Below, in pieces: positions 33,451 to 44,569 of a stretch of 64,000 bases of DNA (the stretch's first letter is position 1; every line of letters begins with the position of its first letter). The notes beneath the pieces are model-generated. The model saw nothing but the letters and a program-made list of their open reading frames with translations. It made no database searches and was not told the DNA's origin. This stretch comes from Heliopora coerulea. Its lineage: Eukaryota; Cnidaria; Anthozoa; Scleralcyonacea; Helioporidae. The DNA is taken from NCBI GenBank assembly GCA_030142905.1, contig JASJOG010000347.1, positions 62,001-126,000 of the forward strand, written 5' to 3'. The position numbers were made by a program, and so were the translations under genes.

Positions 33451-33593
33451 GCCTGATTTCCACAAGGTGGAATTTTCCGAGAGGACACAATTTTTTCTCT
33501 TTTTTTTCCTAATTAGTTCTACTTGAAAGCTCCACGATAGAGAAAAGAATTTCGTCCTCGCAAAAAATTCCACACTGTGGAAATCAAGCCTGA
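33448..33593. repeat. MITE with about 38-bp inverted ends
   Basis: Left AGCCTGATTTCCACAAGGTG and its near-exact inverse on the right, abutting the TTAA element. A related, more decayed copy lies at about 41708-41850 (GGTTTCCACTAGGTGGAGTT). Confidence 0.7.
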
Positions 33594-34055
33594 CGAATTA
33601 TATCACGAAATCTTTCCTTGGCCATTAAAAGATAACTGGGTTAACTTGGGGCTGTGCCCCTATAAAATTAAACCGATTCTACTTTCCTCTTAGGTATTTA
33701 TTCATAGTGCCTTCTCCAGCACTCGAAAGATCTTCCTCAAACTAAGTAAGCTGGCAAAACCGCTATGTCCAAGTCGCAAAAATACCCCTTTGAACTTGAG
33801 GGGAGTCAAAATTATATGAGCCAGCTAAGCGGACTAGTTTGTGTCACGAAAAATCTTTCTACGTTTGTGAAAGATAATTTAAATTGACTTTGGACTTCTC
33901 ACGCCTATAAAAGTATTGCAATTTCGCTTTTCACTTTCATCTTGTGTGTAACTTTTACAGCAATTTTTATATCTCCTAAATAAGCTTGAACGCAACTTGT
34001 GCCACGCAATTTGCGTTACGCAAGGTCAACTTGACAACTTTCTTAAATTCCTCAG

Positions 34056-34242
34056 TCAATCGAGGGATTTGATTGAGCGGAACGACACTGCCGTCTCAGT
34101 TGTGCGGAGAAGGACTTCGTAGATTTTGCTTGATAGGATCACATAGTTGGCTTTCTGTTGTTGTACCCACATGACGAGATCCACACTCGCATTTAAATAC
34201 GTATATAACACTACAACGATAGGGGTTAGGTAGGAGGATTCT
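34056..34242 (-). CDS. Possible terminal exon, unknown product
   Basis: Open from a TTTTTTTATCAG acceptor to a stop, 61 residues. Residues include LTPIVVVLYTYL and MWVQQQKANYVI. Third positions are richer in G and C than the surroundings, which hints at coding. No partner exon or family recognised. It could equally be a decayed transposon fragment. Confidence 0.25.
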
Positions 34243-35375
34243 CTGATAAAAAAATAACTAACCAAAGGTTAACCGCAAGAAGTCTTTTTTGTGACTGGTT
34301 TATATGTCAAAACTTTTTTTTTAATCCGAAATCTGTACTATCTACGGTAATATGAAATGAAGTGGAGATTTGTTAGTTCATATAAATTTATCATCATTGG
34401 TTCGTTTGCCAATATTCCATTACTAGTTTGCTTCCTAAACGTGACATGAATTCGAAAAGGAATGAATAGTTTCATCTACTAGCACTTACAATTATCTCTA
34501 AAGTTCATATGCTGATTGGCAAGTTAGCAGTAAAACTAGATTACCAAGGTGCCTAGCTCACGAAGACTTATTTAAGGCGACATTCACCAGTTATTACACT
34601 AGATTCGATTACTTCAGCGCCAAGGGACTGTTGGCCTTGAGAAATGTATTATTGACTCGACCAGCAAGATCTCTTCAAGTAAATTCCTTCAAAATAATTT
34701 GGGAGACTTGAATGAATTCTTCCAACTGATGTCTGACGACTACCCAGGACGTATCTTAGATAATTTTTTTTTAAAACCAGTAACAACTAGAATAGTAACT
34801 AACAAATTCTTAGCATACCAGAAGCTATGGTGGATCGGACAAACTTAGGAAATCTATTTTGAAAATATTCTCAAATATGTCAATCAGGTGAACACTTTGT
34901 AGTTTAACTTAGGTCTATTTTTTATCGAGTATATTTACTCTAAGAAAATCTTGAGTTTCTTGCTCTCCTTCACCCAGACATTCAGTGATTTAGAAAGAGT
35001 GAGAGGAAGTCTTAACTCTTTGAAAACCCAAATTCGGTAAATCCAAAGCAGCGACGCCCTTCACCCAAGCTTCAACGAAGGCAATTTGTTAAATTTTACG
35101 AATTTATTCGTGAAGGAAGATACGCTGATATTTGAGATAAAGTAGTTTTACGTGGTAATCTTTTCGGGCGTACCTTTCTTTGCGAGCAAATAAACCTGAA
35201 GTCAATAATACTTTTACACACCACGCAACTTAAGTGAAACATCAAAAAGCTTCCATAGGAAATGAAATGCCTAAAATCTCACCACGCTCGATTGTATTTC
35301 AGAATCATCCTCAGAGATGCATGAACAGAAATATTTCATGATAATCTGATAATGCTGAAGTCAATTGAAAAATGT

Positions 35376-35449
35376 TGACTCGAGCGGGATTTGAACTCGC
35401 ATCTTCGGGGGATACCGGTCCGCCGCTCTACCTGTTGAGTTATCGAGTC
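35376..35449 (-). repeat. tRNA-like element, family 2, copy 1
   Basis: Acceptor stem GACTCGA / TCGAGTC pairs perfectly over 7 bp. The D-arm has AACTCAACAGGTAGAGC and the T-arm GCGAGTTCAAATCCCGC. The anticodon loop is CCGGTAT, again with C at position 33, and the anticodon stem is poorly paired. Best read as a tRNA-derived SINE. Confidence 0.6.
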
Positions 35450-35630
35450 CACAGGGATTGGAGGCGAGTTTTTATCCAACTTAAGTCCACGAGATATTCT
35501 CGCAACAACTTAACGCTTATCCATGAGAGGATGTGCAGTGTTTCAATTCTATTTCAGAATCATCCTCAGAGATGCATAAACAGAAATATTTCATGATAAT
35601 CTGACAATGCTGAAGTCAACTCAAAAATGT

Positions 35631-35709
35631 TGACTCGAGCGGGATTTGAACTCGCACATTCGGGATACTGGTCTGCCGGTCTGCCGCTCTACCTGTTGAG
35701 CTATCGATT
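35631..35709 (-). repeat. tRNA-like element, family 2, copy 2
   Basis: 255 bp from copy 1, inside a direct repeat that also includes the upstream flank (AGAATCATCCTCAGAGATGC at 35301 and 35555). It contains a small internal duplication (GGTCTGCCGGTCTGCCG) and has lost part of the acceptor stem. Confidence 0.6.
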
Positions 35710-36269
35710 AATTGTATTTTATAGTATTGTTATCATTGAACTGTTACGTTTCTTGGCCAGTTTGTGTCATTGTCGTTGCGTGCCATAAAGTCTTCTCCGT
35801 GACCTGTGCCATGGTTGTTGTGGGGCCCTCCAAATTGCTTCTCATCACCTGTCTGACACATGGGAGGACGAAGGTCGCGCATCCCTGTCCTCCGCTCCGA
35901 CTTTGTACTTAGGTCAGCAACACTTTGACCAGAAAATCACGTGGCAATAGAAGAAACGTCTGGTTGACTCAACCATATACAGTTAAGCACGCCTCTGATA
36001 AATCAGCCAAAGGCAACGCGACTTCAGAGGAGCTTCCTACGGCGCTGAGTTATTTAAATTCCTCAAGCATCAAGAAGATTGGCAAAAGGATGATTATACA
36101 GTGGTCTAAACATGAAGTATATCAAAATCAGAGCCAACCATGAAGTCTTATCATAATGACAACTACAGCCAATTTTAACCACACAGATTATCTTGTGAAT
36201 TAATTTTATCCATTAAGTGATATCGAAATCTGTCAGTGCTTTTAACTTCCTAAACAATCAAAGAAATAT

Positions 36270-36952
36270 TCAGTCTAGATTGACTGCCTGTCCGGTCTCT
36301 AATGACTTTCTACATGCCTCAGCAATGTTTGTAACCATTACCATTGAATCTTTTGTTACTAAAGCAACTTCCTTACCTTCAATTACATTCAAAAAATGAC
36401 TTATAACATTAACAAAAGATTCAGAATACCTTTCTATGAATGAGTCATAAATCCGGTCAGTCATTGCTCCTTCAACACCAGAAAACTCAACACTTGTGGG
36501 CTTACAGTTGTGTTGGATGAACATTCCCTTGCTGCCAAAAACCTCCAGTCGATTATCGTACCCATATGTTGCAAATCTTGACATATCAATGATACCAATT
36601 CCTCCACTTGGATACTTCAACACAATAGCTAAAGTATCAACATCATTTATTTCACCAATTTCTTTGATAAAGCTGTGTGCAGTTGTGTACAATGACACTG
36701 GTTTTTCACCAAATAACCAACATGTCAGATCAATGGTATGGACTGCACTGTCATGATAGATTCCATTAGAGGTCCTAAGATAATCCATGGATGAAAGAGG
36801 GTGGTCCCTGCTGGTACATTTTACCATTTGGACCTGACCAACTTCACCAGATCTAACACGATTGTAAATGGACATTAAGCCCGGATCAAATCGACGATTG
36901 AAACTGCACATCAGGGGCAAATTTTTCTTTTCAGCTTTGCCATAGCATCTGA
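36270..36952 (-). CDS. Oxidoreductase paralogue 2, exon 2 (substrate domain)
   Basis: Acceptor CACTTTTAG. Encodes RCYGKAEKKNLPLMCSFNRR through the catalytic HTID loop to QAVNLD and TGA. Confidence 0.9.
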
Positions 36953-39574
36953 CTAAAAGTGGAAATCAAAGTGTTAAAAATTGGAAAGACTGGTGATGAA
37001 TGTGACAGCTAAGCTCATTGGGAGGGAAGAACATACTATGGAAATTTATACCAGCTAACCTTGTTGATTTTATTCAGCAGAATAGAGTGCCCACCCCTCA
37101 ATGGGTTAAACATATTTTCTTAATGTGCACGCTCTCAAGCTGTTCTCTCAGAAAAACTTTCAGAAGGTTACGGGTTCGATTCCTGTCAGGGACTCAGAAA
37201 GTTTTTCTGAGAGAACAGTTTGAGAGCATGCGTATTAAGAACATAATTACCAAGCTACTACAAACACATCATTGATAAACATATTTTGTCCAAATGAGTT
37301 CACCTAAACCATGTTCATTACTTGAACAATTTTTTAGTCATATATGATACAAGATTAAAATTTGCATACAACTACTTGTATCTTTTCCTGACCTTGTCTA
37401 AGACTAACATCAAAGCCCAGCAAAATATCTTTATGAAAGCCATCAAGTCGGACACAGAAGTAAAATCATAATATTTAATAAAGTTCTAATGTTTCGTTGT
37501 ATCATCACAACATCATCAGAGAATAATTTACATAACTGCCTAAAGCCTAAGTATATAGTTACAGGGTATAGTAATATTCATGCATTAACCAATCAGAGGA
37601 CGTACTAAAAATAAAAATAAAACTTTTATTAAATAAAAATAACAATTTTTATTTTATTTTTAGTATGTCCTCTGATTGGTTAATGCATGAATATTACTAC
37701 ACCCTGTAACTACATACTTAGGCTTTAGGCAGTTATGTAAATCATTCTCTGATGATGTTATGATGATACAACCAAATGTCAGAACTTTATTAAATATTAT
37801 GATTTTACTTCTGTGTCCGACTCGATGGCTTTCGTAAAGATATTTTGCTGGGCTTTGATATTCCTCTTGAGATTACATTTTCTGCCTGGCCAATCCATAG
37901 CTGATTGTCTAAGACTGAAGCAAATTCACAATCCCAATGCAGGGTTCTGCCCATGACCATCTGGGTGCTGGGTACCTGCAGGCCCAAGGTCATATCCCCA
38001 GTAACTTGTAATGTTGGTTTAAACTAAATGGATATTATATTTCACCAAATCACCGGTAGCTAATAGTGTGCACATTATGGTTCTAAATTTTACCAAATGA
38101 TGGTCAATAGTATTGCTCAAAGTACTAAGTAAAAAAGTTAAGTAAAAAAAAAATATATTATTAGAGGTATTCTTGTCGCATATTTGATACTTTTCGAGTG
38201 CTGGGGAGAAGAGTCTGCCCTGGTGTGAATGCCAGATGGCACTGCTGAGTGCTGGGCACTACCAACCAGTGCCACCCACTGTGGGCAGAACCCTGCCAAT
38301 GTGTTAAAGCAAAAGTCAAGTTTCATTGTCCTAACTAAGGACTTCACAATGTAATAAAATATACTTGAATTCTAAGTTTGAAGCCACACTCCCTCTTGGC
38401 TACATCAAAGTAGTCAGTTGAGTGTAGGGTTCCCTGAATTGGGAAACTAGTATTGAGATGTGCCAAGTTCTCAGTCTTCTTGTAGTATGCAATGGAGTTA
38501 AAACCTAAGCAAAGGCATATAAGTTGTTTTAACTACTACCCTGGAGTTTGCATCTTTAAAGTTTTAGGTGGCCAAGAGAGACAGGCCATATTAAAGCCAG
38601 TCGCATGATAAGGAAGGGCTTTCTTATCCATGAAAACATTTCTTTCAAAAGTAAGTACTGCGCTGAAACCTCAAGGATCAAACACGACTGTTTCATCACG
38701 GCTTCTCAAAATAATTCACATGGTATGACTGTTGTAGGTATGATCTGGCTACTTAAAAGAATTTACACCAACAGAGGAAACTGGGTAAAAATTTATTGAA
38801 ATTCTATGCCAGTTGAATCACATTTCCAAACTGTTTTGACACTGATTCCGTTGCATTTTCCTCATGAATTATTAACACGCTTGTAAAACTAATTTAAAAG
38901 AAATATAAAAACAGATCCATGTTGCCTCTGGGTGCTTGGTATGCCAATGACTTTTACAAACTATTGCCTGCTGAGATATACTGCACAATGGCCTAAACTA
39001 CTCGGAAAGAAGTTGCTGTGTTTGTCGCAATGTTTTCGCGCACAAAATTAAAAATCACGTAGTACATAATTTACGAAATTTACAACTCCAAACTGAGTAG
39101 CTGCACTGGTCCATGACTCAGCATGCCTGTTTATTAGAAACACTGAAAACGAGGAACTTAGGATTGAAAATATCTCTATGTGAATGTTTTTAATAAGTCC
39201 AACAAAAAACATTTTATAAATCAGGAGCGACGTGACAACTTACCGACAGCATCAAGACTATTGGCTAGAGGCTTCTCACAAAGCACTGCTTTGCCAGCAT
39301 CCAGACAACGCAGTGTAAAGCTTTCATGGTGGTCTGTTGGAGCTGCAATGACACAAGCTTCAACTGAGGAATCATTTAACAGTACATCAATATCTTTACT
39401 GTGTAGCGTTTTAGTGCCTTGTAGTCGATAATCTCTCACCAATTTCTCGGCAATACTAGTTTGATCGTCGACCAGGTACTTGACATTAACTCGAGGGTTT
39501 CCTACCACATTTTTGAAGTGAATCAATCCAGCACGACCAAGGCCAATTATTCCCATTCCAATAAAACGCGCCAT
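36270..39574 (-). CDS. Gfo/Idh/MocA oxidoreductase, inositol 2-dehydrogenase-like (paralogue 2)
   Basis: Paralogue of the gene at 25841-28123, same strand. Exons 39244-39574 and 36270-36952 have exactly the same lengths (331 and 683 nt) and the same phase-1 intron. The product is 337 residues. Rossmann motif GLGRAGLIHF, catalytic Lys in LCEKPLANS, DxxxH pair in HDSAVHTID. Shared blocks with paralogue 1 include CSFNRRFDPGL, GEVGQVQ and TTAHSFIKEIG. The reaction is inferred as NAD-linked oxidation of inositol or a related polyol. Intron 1 (2.3 kb) holds a 451-bp inverted repeat and a tRNA-like foldback. Both copies look intact. Confidence 0.9.
37118..37241. repeat. Foldback enclosing a tRNA-like T-arm
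   Basis: Arms of about 42 bp (CACGCTCTCAAGCTGTTCTC / inverse) flank the 3' half of the family-1 tRNA-like unit (GGTTACGGGTTCGATTCCTG). The arms equal the flank sequence of the 30281-31337 array, so it is a dispersed, rearranged member. Confidence 0.75.
37409..37859. repeat. 451-bp inverted repeat, arms about 215 bp
   Basis: Left ATCAAAGCCCAGCAAAATAT ... GGACACAGAAGTAAAATCAT ... ATGCATTAACCAATCAGAGG; the right arm is its reverse complement with roughly a dozen differences. The centre is an AT-rich spacer near 37634. Lies in intron 1 of oxidoreductase paralogue 2. Confidence 0.85.
37938..38298. repeat. Candidate MITE with GCAGGGTTCTGCCCA ends
   Basis: GCAGGGTTCTGCCCA at the left is exactly inverted at the right (TGGGCAGAACCCTGC). 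The ends extend with weaker similarity. 361 bp, non-coding. Confidence 0.55.
39244..39574 (-). CDS. Oxidoreductase paralogue 2, exon 1 (NAD-binding)
   Basis: Start ATG at 39574 (MARFIGMGIIGLGRAG) to a GTAAGT donor. Encodes the Rossmann fold through EKPLANS. Confidence 0.9.
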
Positions 39575-39672
39575 TTAATCAGGAAGGGAGAGGAACGAAG
39601 GAACTAAGAAAATGTTTGACCACTACGACTTTACCTTGTTCTACGCAAGAATGACTTTGCTTTGCAAGTCTT

Positions 39673-39724
39673 GGCCACGTCACAGAGTAAATATAGTCAG
39701 TTGATTATTTACTCTGTGGCCACG
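39673..39724. repeat. Inverted repeat upstream of oxidoreductase 2
   Basis: GGCCACGTCACAGAGTAAAT and TATTTACTCTGTGGCC face each other around a short loop, about 100 bp upstream of the start codon. It could be a promoter-embedded hairpin or a MITE end. Confidence 0.5.
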
Positions 39725-42167
39725 CCGTCAGTTTTTTCTGATTGGGGCCCAGGATCCCGGCAGAAATATAAGCTCATCTGTATAAGATCAGAGTCAAATC
39801 TTTCTTGGCAAAAAAGGCCTTCAAACGACTTTGTTCTTTTTTCACCTTTTTCCCTCGATAGATCTAATTACAAAATAAAAATTATTCGCGTGATTTTTTT
39901 CCTCGAGTGGAGGTCTGACTTCAGGCGAGATTCTGATGGATGTGGTAACACCTCAATCCGTAACTTAAAGTACGGACCTATGACTTGCTTAACTGTTTTC
40001 CTCTACGAGACGTCTCCTCTTCACGAGGAAAGTCATAAAATCGTTGGGTGTTAGCCAAGGTAAAATAATAGAAATCGAACTGGGACCAAAAAGAGTTAAT
40101 GATAAAGAACTATAAAACTAAGAGAGTGTTTGACTTGTACGTAAAACCAAGATGGTATCCGAATCATCTTGTTTTGGATTTCAATGGACTGATTGCCAAA
40201 CCATCAATCGGCTTTAGTGGCGTGTTCACAGCTGACGTTCACAATTGTGGTGAAGCCAGGAATTCCCCGACACAGCGGCTAACTTCTCCGACGGCAGGGT
40301 TAAGCCAGAGGGGTCGGGACCACGCCCCTTGATAATTTCGTTATTTGAAGTCCATAAAAACATTTTTCTCAAGAATAATCGCGACAACTAGCAGCTTGTG
40401 TTTTTGATTTGACGTGAAGAGAAGAGTCTATTATCTTTTTTGGTTAAATCAATAACGAATATTCATAGTATGTACAATTACTGTACAATATATGAATGTT
40501 TTATCATCAGTGTAATTCCACGAGAAATTAATTTCTCTCTTACAGGGGCTGTAGCCCTCTCTTGCCTCCCTCAGGCACCACCCCTGAATATTGCTGGACA
40601 GATTCTGTTTTGATAGAAACATGAAAGGAAAAACGCCTAGTGGTAAAAGAAGGACTAGCCAAATATTTTTTAGGGTTATGTTTTGTTTTTGTTTTGTTTG
40701 TTTTTTTTTTTTGTTTTTTTGGGAATTTTTTTTTGTTGAAGTAATTTTAGAATTGTTTCTATCAAGTGCAGAGAAACGAAAGCTATTTTCTATTTGTTTT
40801 TGACAAAATAACCACCATCTCACTCACAAGACTGATTGGACTAGCCTCATTTTCTGTCAAATTACAGAGATACTTCTGAAATACAGAATTAAGAGAAGTA
40901 TAGTCCGTCAATTCGTTATGCTGTTTTTTACTCATATTTTCTCATTTCACGTTTTCCTACTCACAACACAGATCAGATTTTTAATCTAGCTAGCCAACAT
41001 TCTGAAAAATTTGCATTCAAACCAAGGAACAAAGGAACGAAAAACATAACAAATACAGGAGCGAGTTTATCAAACAACAAAACGACTATGTCGGACTTAT
41101 TTAAAAACACATTCCCGTTACCCCAATTTGTGGAAAAAAATAAATAAATATGAATCGATAAACCTGTGGAATATCACATTCCAAAAAGTCTATATTATAT
41201 ATTTACAAACTTTATCATGTACAAATGTCCTTGAATCAGAACCTAAACTTACTATCCTTGGATGGATAACATAATATGGATTTACAGAGCTACTCTAATG
41301 ATTGCTAGAATAGCAAAAAATGCCTGCAATTTTTTTTTTTAATATTTCAGCGCCTTTACTTTCCTGTTCTGAGTACTTAAATCTAGCTTCGGCAGTGAAC
41401 TGTTCTCAACTAACTTTTTTCCTCTCTTACATATCACGGGGAAAGTTTTCGTCTGGGCGTTAGATTCTTTTTGCTACTGCCAAGGTAACGCGCAAAACGA
41501 TGGACTAATCCAGAGATGTAACAATAAGTGAACATGTGAGGGGTTTTTGCTCCAGAAACAAAACATTACATTTTTAACGTTCTGTTAACGTCACATGAGG
41601 GTTTCTTTGATGTGGTGATGCCCGACCATAACGTCATTCTAGTATTCTGTGATAACGTTACCGTCAACCGTGTAGAGTTCCACTATCGCACTGTTTGTTT
41701 TTTGTAAAACCAGGTTTCCACTAGGTGGAGTTTTCCGCGCGGACGAAACTTTCTCTTTATCTTACGAGTTTTCAAGTGCAAGTAATCGCAAGACAAAAAA
41801 AAAGAAAAAATTTCATGCGCGAGGAAAATACCGCCTAATGGAACCAATGCTTAACAAGGATCAATTTTTCAACTCACAAAACCGATTAAGATGGTATTGA
41901 TCCATTTCTAAAATGTCGTGCTTCTGTGTTAGTATAAATACTTAAAATTTCATTTTTTGTTGTACGCATGCGGTATTTCATTAATTCTAGCCACACAGTT
42001 TTATATTCTGTGTTAATTATATCAAGTCGGATAGGAAGCCCTCAACCTCAAGTATTGATAAACCAAAACTCTACCTCTCTTTTACACCTCTGGATTAATC
42101 GTAAGCCGTTCTTCGCGCTCATGTTTTTCCTGAATATCTTGCTAGCGCAAACTGCCAACTGCACAGT
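39725..42167. other. Intergenic, no gene seen
   Basis: Between the divergently placed start of oxidoreductase 2 and the SAMD11 3' end. T-rich tract at 40680-40735; decayed MITE at about 41708-41850. Short open frames here lack support. Confidence 0.5.
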
Positions 42168-42988
42168 TTATTTGGAATACACACATCGCAATTCATCAAT
42201 CTTGGCTTTTATTTTCAACGCAGGCCCAAGCTTGATTCCCATTTTACTAGATAAATGCTCCTCCGTGAGTAAAATCAATGCCTGACCATCAATGTCTTGC
42301 TCCCGAAATACGTCACAATATTCGTTACAACCTGTGACAGAATTAACAAATTTACACACTTCATCCACGTCCCACTGGGCCGCGATCTGCGCAAGTTCAG
42401 GATAAATTCTTGTCCCTTGATCCTCTGCTTCTTCGCTGCTAAATTTGAAATCTTCCTCCAAAGACGACGGACACGATTTACCAGCAGAACTTAGCCCAGC
42501 TACCTCTTTATGACTGGATAACGCATCGCTTCCAGGAGACAAAGTCATCTTGTTCTCAGGTTGATTCTCTTTGGACGGTCCGTTCATTTTGTCTTCTAGT
42601 TTTTTATTTGAGGTAGGGCTAGAACTCGATGGCTCTGCTGTGCTTGCGATATGTCGCTGCATTTCTGGGGATAACTTTTGAAAGTGGGTCGACAATAGTT
42701 GACTACTGGGCATCGGATGAGTAAACGAGTAAGGAAACATTGTCGCCATGCCTACGCTCGAAAAATCTTGACGTAGTTGTTGAGCATAAATATGGGAGGA
42801 CAAAGGTGACACTGCTTGCTCGTGGAGAAGTCGGATTTGAGCGGAGGGCGATGATGCAGGGCGGACGAAAGATGGCGACAGAATACGAGGAGAGGTCACG
42901 TGTCTGTGAAGGCCAAGTTGGGCCTGATTGCGGGCATACAAAACATCGGCAGTGTAAGCTGAAGTTGGTAGAGTGAGAACAGGAAGAT
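42168..42988 (-). CDS. SAMD11: SAMD11 exon 4: SAM domain
   Basis: Acceptor ATTGTTTTAG. Starts DLPVLTLPTSAYTADVLYAR, then a Ser/Pro-rich region. The SAM domain (WDVDEVCKFVNSVTGC ... DIDGQALILLTEEHL ... LGPALK) ends eight residues before the stop. It is the polyhomeotic type, which often forms polymers. Confidence 0.92.
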
Positions 42989-43372
42989 CTAAAACAATTT
43001 TGGCAACGTCACATGATTATGGATTAGCTTGGCTGAATATTTGTCAGTTGGTGGAAATTTTTCAGGGTCTGTTTATTTGATCTGGGACATGAAAGCCAGA
43101 CAAACTGAAAGAAAGTTTTGTAGTTTGGCAATGTTCTTGAGCCGAAAAGTATGATGAAAATGGCAAATGGGATTAATGCCAGATATATATATATATATAT
43201 ACAATGGGACCATGATTTTCCTTTGTGTTTTCCTTATGAATTATGAATGAATTTAGAAATACACACATTAATTTATATACATGATGTGAATAAATAAATA
43301 TATACACATACATACACATACACATACATACATACATACATACATACATACATACATACATACATACATACA

Positions 43373-43404
<32 letters not shown>

Positions 43405-44355
43405 ACTTCAATAAAGTTAGAAGAGCGTTTGCTACTCGTAGTCTCACGTGTCTACAACACGATCATCAGGCAACTGGTGATCATCAGGCAACTGGTTGCC
43501 TGATGATCACCAGTTGCCTGATGATCGTGTTGTAGATACGTGAGACTACGAGTAGCAAACGCTCTTCTAACTTTATTAAAGTTATTTCGCTCCACCTATA
43601 TGGTATCGAGCACTCTCAAACCAATCGTCAACTGTGTTTCTTGTATGATACACTTTTGCTTTTGCTTTACATATACATATATATTTACATATATATACAT
43701 ATGTGTATACATATACACATGTACATATATACATATAACATACAGGGAAAGACCTGACGAAGAGGGGGTGCCTCGAAACGTTGATAAATAAAAAGTTTTT
43801 AAGTTTTTTACACAAGTTCCTGCTGTAATTGTCTACGATTAATTGGAACGGGTGCATATGAAGGCTGGTTAATGTCTTACATAAATATATATATATATAT
43901 ATATATATAACATATATATAATATATTTGGCTGAGCTTGCTAGCCGGTCTGTACGCAAAATGACGCACGCTGATTGGCTGCCTAGCAGTGCGATAAGTTT
44001 TTCGCACAGACCAGCCAGTTTTGGCGCAAAAATTTCCAAGTAGATTTGAAGACAAACCAGATTTAGGTACGGTTTACAAAATATTTATTACAAATAACTG
44101 CAAAAAAAGAAGTGAAATCTTCCCAAAGATAATTTGCTGAAAACCAGATAAATAGATGCAAAAAAAAAAACACGAAAAAAATCGGTAAAAACAAGCAAGT
44201 AAACTAAGCTACTTACTGATGAACGCAAAACTTCGTTAAAAGTGATGAAAAAACGAACCAAAAGCCATTTTGTCCGTTTTTTCCCCGCAGGCAAAACGAA
44301 AACCTCAGGCAAATACTTTCCCGTTGAGACCGAACAAACGAGATTAATAAGAAAT

Positions 44356-44398
<43 letters not shown>

Positions 44399-44536
44399 GT
44401 CTATTTGGTTAATGTCTAAGCGTGAAACATCGTTTAACAGCAGTTGCTCAAAGCTTAGACATTAACCAAATAGACTATTAAAGCTCTACACCTTTGTATT
44501 GAGCACTCTCCTTTTCAGAGACCAAACAGCTACATT

Positions 44537-44569
<33 letters not shown>

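Noticed and set aside
25841..39574. Recent bacterial gene transfer for the oxidoreductases
   Set aside because: Both copies have matching spliceosomal introns and host-like codon use; an ancient origin cannot be judged here.
43173..44055. Minus-strand frames around 43173-43397 and 43582-44055
   Set aside because: Driven by (ATAC)n, (TA)n and the palindrome; no splice or domain support.
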